From Fimenecus sp051881455 (GTDB taxonomy: Bacteria > Bacillota > Clostridia > Oscillospirales > Acutalibacteraceae), in assembly GCA_051881455.1 (NCBI GenBank), contig JBJEPX010000058.1, positions 1 through 40,000 of the forward strand: a DNA stretch of 40,000 nt, given 5' to 3'. The position numbers were made by a program, and so were the translations under genes. A model generated the notes under the pieces. The model was not told the DNA's origin and ran no database searches. It worked only from the letters and a program-made list of their open reading frames with translations. Positions 7,156 through 14,031 of this stretch are shown piece by piece. Position 1 is the first letter of the stretch. Every line of letters starts with the position of its first letter.

Positions 7156-8877
7156 ATGAATACGGTCAGATTGAAAAACGGTATATTTTATGAGTCACAG
7201 CAAATCGGAGCGAAAATGCTTATGGATTTGTCGCCTGACCGCTTGTTAGCCCCGTTTTATGAGGCGGTGGGTAAACCTCCGAAAGCGCCGCGGTACGGCG
7301 GTTGGGAGGCAAAGGGCATTTCAGGACATACTCTCGGCCATTATCTTACAGCGCTGTCGCTTATGTATGAAGCAACAGGCGAGGAAAAGGCGAAAGAGCG
7401 GGCACTGTATGTAGTTGACGAGCTCAGTTCATTGCAGGATGATGAGGGCTATGTTTGCGGTTTCCCGAAAAATGAAGGCTTTATGGGAGTGTTTTCAAGT
7501 CCTGAAACATTTACCTCGGCAGGCTTCGATTTAGCAGGCTGGTGGGTGCCTTACTATACTCTGCACAAGATAATGCGCGGTCTTGTTGATTGCTGTGAAA
7601 TCTTCAAAAGCGATAAGGCGCTGGCGGTTGTGTCAAAATTAGCCGTCTGGGTTTACAATACCACCTCAACCCTTAATAACGAACAGCGTAAAAGACTTTT
7701 AAAGTGCGAATACGGCGGAATGAACTGTGTGCTGTCCCGTCTTTACAAAATTACGGGCGACGAAAGATTTCAAAAAGCATCACTGTTTTTCTGCGAGGAG
7801 GATTTGATTCTGCCTTTGGAACGCGGCGAGGATATTCTTTCCGGACTTCACGCCAATACTCAAATTCCGAAAATCGTAGGTGCGCTGGAAGTGTATAAAA
7901 ACGGCGGCGACAAAGCTTTTTACAATGCGGCGAAGTTCTTTTTCGATACCGTAACAAAAAACCGCAGTTATGTAATAGGCGGTCACGGCGCAGGTGAGCA
8001 TTTCAGCGGTTTTTGCAAAGAACCCCTTGAAACAAATACCTGCGAAACCTGCAATTCAAACAATATGCTGACTCTTACTAAGTCCCTTTATGAAATTAAG
8101 CCTGATGCCGCATATTATGACTATTGCGAAAGGGTTTTGTATAACCATATGCTTGCTTCTCAGGACGAAACGGGAATGAAGACCTATTTCGTTGGTTTAA
8201 AATCGGGACATTTCAAGGTGTATTCAACACCCGAGGAGTCCTTTTGGTGCTGTTTCGGCTCGGGGCTTGAAAATCCCTTTACATATAATAATCATATTTA
8301 TCATTATAACGGCGGTTTGTATATCAATCTGTTTGTTGCCTCAAACTTTAAAAATGAAACGGCGGAAATATCTCTTGATACTGATTTCCCGTCAGGCACA
8401 ACGGCGGTAATTACTGTCGGGAAAATCGGCGGAGATTGTATATTTATCCGTAAGCCATGTTGGTGCAGAGAGTTTCGGGCGGAAATAAACGGTAAAATAT
8501 ATACAGACAGCACAAACGGCTATGTGAAAATCGAAAATGCGAAAGCAGGGGATAAAATCACCGTTAGTGTGCCTTGTGATTTTTCCGTTTACCGCAAAAA
8601 AGACGATGACAAAAGCATTGCATACCTTTACGGACCTATTGTGCTTTGCGAACCCATGGGAAAAGAAAATTTTCCTGAAACCGACCAAGTACCCGGTGAA
8701 AATGACTTAACAAATTATGAGGGAATTGAAGTCCCGCCCCTAAATTCCTTTGAAATCCCCGAAAAAACGGAACATAAGCTGACTTTTACATTGAAAAATA
8801 ATAAAATTCAACTCGTCCCGTTCTATTCCGTCCACCATCAGCGGTACAGAGTGTATTTTGAAATAAAGGAATCTTGA
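7156..8877 (+). CDS. GH127 beta-L-arabinofuranosidase
   Basis: This is a predicted retaining beta-L-arabinofuranosidase of family GH127 (formerly DUF1680), releasing L-arabinose from arabino-oligosaccharides. No signal peptide is visible, so it is probably intracellular. The (alpha/alpha)6 barrel spans roughly 10-400, followed by beta-sandwich domains. The zinc/thiolate active site of the family is present: CETC gives Glu297 and Cys299, and FWCCFGSG gives Cys365 and Cys366, matching the Glu-X-Cys plus Cys-Cys set in which the second pair holds the cysteine nucleophile. Length (573 aa) is on the short side. AGGTG lies 6 bp from ATG 7156. It stands just after the terminator of the lipid kinase gene. 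Confidence 0.88.
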   Translation: MNTVRLKNGIFYESQQIGAKMLMDLSPDRLLAPFYEAVGKPPKAPRYGGWEAKGISGHTLGHYLTALSLMYEATGEEKAKERALYVVDELSSLQDDEGYVCGFPKNEGFMGVFSSPETFTSAGFDLAGWWVPYYTLHKIMRGLVDCCEIFKSDKALAVVSKLAVWVYNTTSTLNNEQRKRLLKCEYGGMNCVLSRLYKITGDERFQKASLFFCEEDLILPLERGEDILSGLHANTQIPKIVGALEVYKNGGDKAFYNAAKFFFDTVTKNRSYVIGGHGAGEHFSGFCKEPLETNTCETCNSNNMLTLTKSLYEIKPDAAYYDYCERVLYNHMLASQDETGMKTYFVGLKSGHFKVYSTPEESFWCCFGSGLENPFTYNNHIYHYNGGLYINLFVASNFKNETAEISLDTDFPSGTTAVITVGKIGGDCIFIRKPCWCREFRAEINGKIYTDSTNGYVKIENAKAGDKITVSVPCDFSVYRKKDDDKSIAYLYGPIVLCEPMGKENFPETDQVPGENDLTNYEGIEVPPLNSFEIPEKTEHKLTFTLKNNKIQLVPFYSVHHQRYRVYFEIKES

Positions 8878-8933
8878 CGAAGTATATAATAATCGGTATA
8901 ATAAAATTAGGCGGCGAGAGAAAATCATGGTAG

Positions 8934-9034
8934 GGGACGATGAGTCTCACTGCGGTTCGGTCACGGCTCGGCTCTGACAATCCACCGGATTGTCATTCAC
9001 TACCTCGCCGCCGCTTCGCTACCTTCATCGTCCC
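8934..9034. repeat. 101-bp MITE-like element, copy 1
   Basis: The element is bounded by 10-bp terminal inverted repeats, GGGACGATGA (8934-8943) and TCATCGTCCC (9025-9034). An internal perfect hairpin has arms TGACAATCC (8975-8983) and GGATTGTCA (8987-8995) with a 3-nt loop. It differs from the copy at 17001-17101 at only two positions. It is preceded by GTAG and followed by CGCAAA, the same flanks as the short palindromes nearby. It is too small to encode a transposase. Confidence 0.8.
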
Positions 9035-9048
9035 GCAAATAACCCCTC

Positions 9049-9140
9049 TGTCACTTCGTGACATCCGCTGACGGCGGCCGTCCCCTTTGTCTGCTTCGCA
9101 GACATTTCCCCGCACTGCGGGGAATCACCCCTTTCAGGGG
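9049..9140. repeat. Train of five triloop hairpins
   Basis: Five GC-rich perfect hairpins follow in a row, each with a 3-nt loop. Stem arms are TGTCAC/GTGACA (9049-9063), GACGG/CCGTC (9070-9082), GTCTGC/GCAGAC (9089-9103), CCCCGC/GCGGGG (9108-9122) and CCCCT/AGGGG (9128-9140). It directly continues the 101-bp element and may be the rest of a larger composite element. No coding potential was recognised. Confidence 0.65.
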
Positions 9141-9182
9141 AGACAAGATGTTGTGCGATAATTTAATTTTTTTGCTGAACCC

Positions 9183-9415
9183 GTAGGGGCGATTCACGAA
9201 TCGCCCGCAAAATCACATGCACACCAATGGCGGTATCGTAGGGGCTGGCGACCTCGACAGCCCGCAAAAATTTTGTAAAATTAACGGTGCGCCGAGGTCG
9301 TCGCACCCTACAAAACATCCGTTGATTTCATATGATTTAACAAGCAGATGTGTGCATCTGCCCCTACAAGTACGCTGAAAATTATAGGTAGGGCGGGGGC
9401 CTGCTCCCGCCGCAA
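9183..9415. repeat. Cluster of five GTAGGG-type palindromic modules
   Basis: Forward modules begin GTAGGG at 9183-9208 (core GCGATTC/GAATCGC), 9238-9265 (stem GGGCTG/CAGCCC) and 9388-9415 (GGCGGG/CCCGCC). Two inverted modules end in CCCTAC or CCCCTAC at 9285-9311 (GGTGCG/CGCACC) and 9344-9367 (GCAGATG/CATCTGC). The forward ones are followed by CCGCAAAA. The ends are constant while the palindromic core varies. The remaining sequence of this 620-bp convergent gap shows no gene. Confidence 0.75.
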
Positions 9416-9435
9416 AATCACATAAAAATCCAAAC

Positions 9436-9478
9436 AACCCGGTAAAAAGGACGCGGTCCCTTTTATCGGGTCGTTTTT
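9436..9478 (-). terminator. Terminator of the acyltransferase gene
   Basis: A long imperfect stem, AACCCGGTAAAAAGGAC (9436-9452) against GTCCCTTTTATCGGG (9456-9470), lies about 20 bp past the acyltransferase stop. It is a diverged copy of the perfect hairpin at 10832-10870. A T-run on the plus side (9473-9478) suggests two-way action. Confidence 0.7.
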
Positions 9479-9497
9479 ACTTTTAATCACGAAACGC

Positions 9498-10688
9498 TTA
9501 TTCTCGCACTTTCTTATTTTTTATGACTTTTTCCCGAACACGGTTAAAGAATAACAGAATATATTTTTTCGCTTTATTAACAAAGCAAGTCTGCATAACG
9601 ATGGGGACTATAAGTCCTGCTGCAAGGTAGATTATAAGCCAATGATTCATACCGTTGGGGAGATAGCGGAACCATACGCTTGTTTTGAAAGCGGCGTGAT
9701 TGAATACGGGAGACGAAAGCGTAAAGACCTTGTTCAGCGCCCAAAAGCCCACATTCACAAGCCAGAAGCCCATAAACTGATTTATCATAATAGAAAAAGT
9801 GTTGTCCGCTACAAGCATAACAGCCTTACTGTTTTTAAGCACCGGTGTCAAGATGGCGGAAATGCGAAGCCAAAAGGCAATACCCAAAAATCCTACAACA
9901 AACGGTAAAATAGGCCCGTCTGTAAAATTCTGACACCAAGACGGTATGTAATAAGGCGCTCTTTTATAAATCGTGATAATCATAAGTTGGATAAGAAAAA
10001 TGATAACAAAATAGGGGAGATTGGGGCATTTATCCAGCTTTTCCAGTTTTTGACGGTAAAGCGTGCCTAAGGCGTAAAACGGAACAAAATAGAGCGTACG
10101 GACAAGTACCAGCCAAAGTCCTTCATTGTACCTCTGTGAGGCAAGCCATACGCCCCCCATTCCCATAAGTAAATTTATGAAAAACCAAGCCCATTCATTG
10201 GCTCTGATTTTAATTCGGGAAAGCAAACTTCTTCCCAAAACATTGAACACTTGGACCAGGAACAACGGAATGACGAACCATCCGCCCATATTAAACATAA
10301 ACTGATGTCCGTCTGTAATAGGTAACAGAAAAAGCGATTCCCAGGACACAGGTTTAGATTCAGCTATGTTAAAATTGTAGAAGCGCAAAAAGGTTATAAA
10401 TATCGCATAGAAAAAATTCCATAGATAAAGAGGAATTAAAAGGCTTTTAACCTTTTTCAGGATATATTTGCCCGGGTGCTCTTCGCTTGCATAGCTGTAA
10501 AAATAGCCGGACACAAAAACAAAGAGCCCCAAGTGAAAGGAATATGGCGGAAACCACTCGTAAGCGAGAGATAGTCCGCCATTATTGCAATGTCCCGCTA
10601 CAATGAAAATCATACCGAGGGCATAAAGAATTTTAAAACGGTAGTCGATTGTTTTTCCGCCGTTTGATACAGCCTGATTTGCGCTCAA
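9498..10688 (-). CDS. Acyltransferase 3 family membrane protein
   Basis: This is an integral membrane acyltransferase of the acyltransferase-3 family, whose members O-acetylate sugars of the cell wall, exopolysaccharide or antibiotics. About ten hydrophobic segments are visible. The first contains the family's spaced Arg and His (YRFKILYALGMIFIVAGH), with the catalytic His at its end. HLGLFVFVSGYFY follows. The C-terminus is strongly basic and faces the cytoplasm. TTG 10688 is preferred because GGGAG lies 11 bp upstream. An in-frame ATG at 10706 lacks any SD but would add only six residues. It has its own promoter and terminator. The acceptor sugar is unknown. Confidence 0.8.
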   Translation of the reverse strand: MSANQAVSNGGKTIDYRFKILYALGMIFIVAGHCNNGGLSLAYEWFPPYSFHLGLFVFVSGYFYSYASEEHPGKYILKKVKSLLIPLYLWNFFYAIFITFLRFYNFNIAESKPVSWESLFLLPITDGHQFMFNMGGWFVIPLFLVQVFNVLGRSLLSRIKIRANEWAWFFINLLMGMGGVWLASQRYNEGLWLVLVRTLYFVPFYALGTLYRQKLEKLDKCPNLPYFVIIFLIQLMIITIYKRAPYYIPSWCQNFTDGPILPFVVGFLGIAFWLRISAILTPVLKNSKAVMLVADNTFSIMINQFMGFWLVNVGFWALNKVFTLSSPVFNHAAFKTSVWFRYLPNGMNHWLIIYLAAGLIVPIVMQTCFVNKAKKYILLFFNRVREKVIKNKKVRE

Positions 10689-10747
10689 AGAAGATCTCAC
10701 TCCCATTTTTTGTAACGATGCTAAGACAGCTTAAATTTGTTTGTGCC

Positions 10748-10776
10748 ATAATACCACATTTTTGGCAAAAAATCAA
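10748..10776 (-). promoter_or_regulatory. Promoter of the acyltransferase gene
   Basis: On the minus strand TTGATT (10776-10771) and TATTAT (10753-10748) are 17 bp apart, with TGG before the -10 (extended -10). Confidence 0.65.
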
Positions 10777-10831
10777 TGTTTAGCGCGATGTGGGGAGATT
10801 AGGAGCGATGAGTAGGTGAGCTTCACGAATC

Positions 10832-10870
10832 AACCCGGTAAAAAGGGGACAGTCCCCTTTTTACCGGGTT
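10832..10870 (-). terminator. Perfect 19-bp terminator hairpin overlapping the pda stop
   Basis: Arms 10832-10850 and 10852-10870 are exact complements (AACCCGGTAAAAAGGGGAC and its reverse complement). On the minus strand the 5' arm includes the last codons and the TAA (10863-10861) of the deacetylase gene, so transcription would stop right at the end of translation. The same hairpin family ends the next gene at 9436. Confidence 0.75.
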
Positions 10871-11619
10871 TTGTGCTGGCGGCCTGTGTGGTCGATTGTG
10901 TAATTATCCTTGTAAATCAGTTCCTCAACGGACACAAAGGAATAGCCTTGTTTTTCAAGCTCCGTAAGTATTCTGTCAAGGGCTTCGGCGGTGTTTTCCA
11001 CTCCGTTGTGGAAAAGAATTATCGAGCCGCATTTAACTGACGGCACCACACGTCCCACTATTTCATCCACGGAAAGCTTTGTGTAGTCAAGACTGTCAAC
11101 ATCCCATTGAATCATAGTCATTCCCAAGGATTTTGTCACATCAAGGCTTTGGTCGGTATAGTCGCCTGAGGGCGCGCGTACAAGCGTAACCTTTTTGCCG
11201 ATTATACCCTCTAATTTTTCGTTGCAGTTAACGATTTCCTCTTTTATTTCCTCATATGAGCATTTAGAAAAAGCCTTGTGGGTATCGGAATGATTGGCGA
11301 TTGTGTGACCTGCGTCGGAAAGTGCCTTAACGCTTTCGGGAAATTTCCCCGCCCAGTCCCCCACAATAAAAAATGTTGCTTTTGCATTGTGCTTTTTAAG
11401 AATTTCAATCAGTTGCTGTGTATCCTGATTTGTCCAGGCGGCGTCAAAGGTAACTGCAACCTTTTTTTCATCGGTTTCAACTGCATAAACGGGCAGTTTT
11501 TTCTTTGCGGCTGACGCCGAAACGCTTTTTTCGGTAAGCACTCCCGCTATTATGCCAATGACTATTAAAACAGAAGCTATAATTAGAATTGATTTTTTCG
11601 ATACGGTCCAAATTTTCAT
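10861..11619 (-). CDS. PdaB-like polysaccharide deacetylase (CE4)
   Basis: This is a predicted carbohydrate esterase family 4 (NodB-fold) deacetylase acting on N-acetyl sugars of peptidoglycan or another envelope polymer. It is anchored by one N-terminal transmembrane segment (about 9-28), with the catalytic domain outside. NodB motifs are TFDAAW (Asp59), NHSDTH (His110 and His114), RAPSGDY near 148-154, WDVDSLDY near 172-179 and ILFHNG (His204). The first motif reads TFDAA instead of TFDDG, as in the clostridial PdaB-like group linked to sporulation. Its SD (GAGGGGGA) lies inside the 3' arm of a hairpin at 11625-11652, which could hide it. Sporulation involvement is an inference. Confidence 0.85.
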   Translation of the reverse strand: MKIWTVSKKSILIIASVLIVIGIIAGVLTEKSVSASAAKKKLPVYAVETDEKKVAVTFDAAWTNQDTQQLIEILKKHNAKATFFIVGDWAGKFPESVKALSDAGHTIANHSDTHKAFSKCSYEEIKEEIVNCNEKLEGIIGKKVTLVRAPSGDYTDQSLDVTKSLGMTMIQWDVDSLDYTKLSVDEIVGRVVPSVKCGSIILFHNGVENTAEALDRILTELEKQGYSFVSVEELIYKDNYTIDHTGRQHKTR

Positions 11620-11624
11620 AAAAA

Positions 11625-11652
11625 ATCCCCCTCTTAAATATATGAGGGGGAT
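11625..11652 (-). terminator. Terminator-like hairpin containing the pda SD
   Basis: On the minus strand ATCCCCCTC (11652-11644) pairs with GAGGGGGAT (11633-11625) across a 10-nt loop, followed by six T and then the ATG of the deacetylase gene. It looks like a terminator for the zinc-ribbon gene upstream, yet its 3' arm is also the only SD for the deacetylase. Confidence 0.75.
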
Positions 11653-11673
11653 ATAAAACTTTATGTAATTGAT

Positions 11674-12453
11674 TTATTTTGCTTTGCCGCTGTGGAGCTC
11701 AGCAATTTCGTTTTCAATGAATTCCTCCATCGAGGGCTGTTCGTGAAGCTGTTTTTTCAGGCCCTTGCCCACAACTATATTCATAGCAAAGTTCACAAGG
11801 AAAAGCAGGACGCCCACGATAAAGCCGAAGCCTAAACTGCAATTTGTAATAATTCCGCCGCCCAAGGCATTGCAGGAATTTGTGAAAAGCGCAAAGAATA
11901 CGGAAGCCGTGCCGAAGCATACAGCGCTTATTGCGTTAAGAATAACATTGAACATATAGCGCATCTTCACCCCTGCAATCAGCAGAACGAAGAAATTAAG
12001 AACTCCGCAGACAACTGACAGAAGCAACAGGACGCAGGCGATAACAACCATCAATACGGCATTGCCCAAAACCTCTCCGTTTATTAACTTAATAACACTG
12101 CCTATATCGGTTTTCAAAAGATAGTCGAGTATAAATGTTAAAAACGAAACTGTTTTTGTTCCCGTATAGAAGGGGAGCGACAAAGTGAATTTATAAAGGG
12201 GAAGTACAAGTGCAATAAGCGGCGCAAAGGTGAGCACAAGGCGGACGATTCGGAGCTTGGAGCCATACACGGCGCTCTTAAAGTTTTCAAGCTTGTAATG
12301 GAATTTCGCAAAAGCGTGTTCCGCCGTATTGGAATCCTCTTCGAGCCTTTCCTCCCATTTGTAGTTGGGGATGTTTGTACCGCAATAGGGGCACTCGGCC
12401 TTGATGTTCCACGCTTTCAGCGTGCGGCCGCACTCGGGACACTTTGCTGCCAT
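11674..12453 (-). CDS. Zinc-ribbon membrane protein of unknown function
   Basis: I do not recognise a named family. The N-terminus is a short zinc ribbon (CPEC at 5-8, CPYCG at 21-25), followed by a charged, mainly helical stretch (about 30-65). Four hydrophobic segments lie at roughly 68-90, 95-110, 125-160 and 165-225, and a charged tail ends the 259-residue protein. This layout is common among clostridial membrane proteins that carry a cytosolic zinc finger. The gene lies 51 bp downstream of the GH51 gene and ends 54 bp before the deacetylase gene, with a terminator-like hairpin in that gap. No enzymatic motif is visible, so no role is proposed. Confidence 0.75.
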   Translation of the reverse strand: MAAKCPECGRTLKAWNIKAECPYCGTNIPNYKWEERLEEDSNTAEHAFAKFHYKLENFKSAVYGSKLRIVRLVLTFAPLIALVLPLYKFTLSLPFYTGTKTVSFLTFILDYLLKTDIGSVIKLINGEVLGNAVLMVVIACVLLLLSVVCGVLNFFVLLIAGVKMRYMFNVILNAISAVCFGTASVFFALFTNSCNALGGGIITNCSLGFGFIVGVLLFLVNFAMNIVVGKGLKKQLHEQPSMEEFIENEIAELHSGKAK

Positions 12454-12504
12454 ATTAAATCACTCTTTCTTTTTTATACCTGAAACAAATATATTTTACT
12501 ATAA

Positions 12505-14004
12505 TTATTTGCGTTTGGCAAGTCTTACAACGTTCCACGAAAGGGGTTTTAAATCAACGGTAAGAGTTTTGCCGTCCAAAACGGGTTTTTCGGCGTTGAA
12601 GGGCTTAACCTTGGAAGCGCTTACGCTGTTTTCCGCCTTGGGGTCATAACCGCTCATTTCAATGTGCTCAATCACCTCAAAGCCTTCAAAATCAAGAAGA
12701 GAAATGTCAAAGAGTACATCTTCTTCGAGATTTCTGTTAACTGCAAAAACAGTAAGGCTTTCTTTGTCTTCGCTCAAAGTAGCAAGGGCTTCAATATCGG
12801 GCACATCTGTGAATTCCTTTGTGTCGTGCTTCGGGCTGTCTACATTTGAAACAAGAGTATAGCCTCTGCCGAAGTTTGAAAGGTGCATAAAGGGATAGAA
12901 AATAGTCTGCTCCCAGCATTTTCCGCCGTTTTCCGTCATTATGGGCGCAATAACATTTACAAGCTGTGCAAGGCAGGCAACCTTAACTCTGTCGGCATGT
13001 TTCAAAAGCGTCATAAGCAGGAGAGCCACTAAAAGCGCGTCCTCAAAATTGTATATATCCTCAAGCTGATGGGGCGCTGTGCTCCATCTTTCAACATAAT
13101 CGCCGTTTGAATGATACCATACATTCCACTCATCAAAGGAAAGGTTAACTTTATGCTTTGAGTGCTTTTTGCCCTTTATGTAGTCGCAAATGCAAACAAC
13201 GGTTTTGATGAAATCGTCCATTACCATGCTCTTTGCAAGGAAACTGGGAGTATCGTTGTTGCGGTTATCAAAGTAAATGTGAAGTGAAACATAGTCAACC
13301 TTATCATAAGCTAAGTCAAGAGTTGTTGACTCCCACTCACCGAAGGTGCGCATACCCATATTTGAGCTTCCGCAAAGTACGGTTTCAATAGAGGGGTCGG
13401 TCCATTTCATAACCTTTGCCGCCTCGCTTGCCGCTCTGCCGTATTCATAAGCGGTTTTGTGACCTATCTGCCAGTCACCGTCCATCTCGTTGCCCAAGCA
13501 CCAAAGCTTTATGTTGTGAGGCTGTTCATAACCGTGGGAACGGCGCAGATCACTGTAATACGAGCCGCCGGGATGGTTGCAATATTCCACAAGGTTGCGC
13601 GCTTCCTCAGCGCCTCTGAGACCTAAGTTTACAGCCATCATACATTCCGTATTTGCTTTTTTGCACCATTTTGCAAATTCGTTTGTACCGAAAAGATTGG
13701 GTTCTGTAACACCCCATGCAAGCTCCAGCTTTTTGGGACGAAGCTCAACGGGACCGACACCGTCCTCCCAATTATATCCCGAAACAAAGTTGCCGCCGGG
13801 ATAGCGTACTATGGGAACATTAAGCTTTTTGATTTCCTCAATAACATCGGTTCTGAAACCGTCCTCATCCGCAAGAGGATGGTCGGGCTCGTAAATTCCG
13901 CCGTAAACCGCTCTGCCGAGGTGCTCGATAAAGGAACCGTAAATTCTTTTATCAATTTCGGCAGCGGTAAATTCCGATACCAGTGTCATTTTTGCTTTTT
14001 TCAT
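12505..14004 (-). CDS. abfA: GH51 alpha-L-arabinofuranosidase
   Basis: This is a predicted intracellular exo-acting alpha-L-arabinofuranosidase of family GH51, releasing arabinose from arabinan or arabinoxylan oligosaccharides. No signal peptide is present. The TIM barrel carries IYGSFIEHLGRAVYGGIYEP (21-40), the acid/base Glu173 in CLGNEMDG, and the nucleophile Glu292 in SFDEWNVW. A C-terminal beta-sandwich starts near 400. Length (499 aa) is typical. The SD AGGGG stands 6 bp from ATG 14004. It follows the LCP gene by 25 bp and precedes the zinc-ribbon gene, so it may be co-transcribed with envelope genes rather than with other arabinose genes. Confidence 0.93.
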   Translation of the reverse strand: MKKAKMTLVSEFTAAEIDKRIYGSFIEHLGRAVYGGIYEPDHPLADEDGFRTDVIEEIKKLNVPIVRYPGGNFVSGYNWEDGVGPVELRPKKLELAWGVTEPNLFGTNEFAKWCKKANTECMMAVNLGLRGAEEARNLVEYCNHPGGSYYSDLRRSHGYEQPHNIKLWCLGNEMDGDWQIGHKTAYEYGRAASEAAKVMKWTDPSIETVLCGSSNMGMRTFGEWESTTLDLAYDKVDYVSLHIYFDNRNNDTPSFLAKSMVMDDFIKTVVCICDYIKGKKHSKHKVNLSFDEWNVWYHSNGDYVERWSTAPHQLEDIYNFEDALLVALLLMTLLKHADRVKVACLAQLVNVIAPIMTENGGKCWEQTIFYPFMHLSNFGRGYTLVSNVDSPKHDTKEFTDVPDIEALATLSEDKESLTVFAVNRNLEEDVLFDISLLDFEGFEVIEHIEMSGYDPKAENSVSASKVKPFNAEKPVLDGKTLTVDLKPLSWNVVRLAKRK

Positions 14005-14031
14005 ATGTACCCCTCCGTATCAGGATGATTT

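Noticed and set aside
9183..9415. Repeat cluster that could be mistaken for a CRISPR array
   Set aside because: The units differ in sequence and orientation, spacing is irregular (about 20-40 bp with related content), and no cas gene is present.
8878..9497. tRNA or other known RNA gene in the gene-poor gap
   Set aside because: The stems are short perfect hairpins of the repeat family; no cloverleaf, anticodon arm or CCA-type end is seen.
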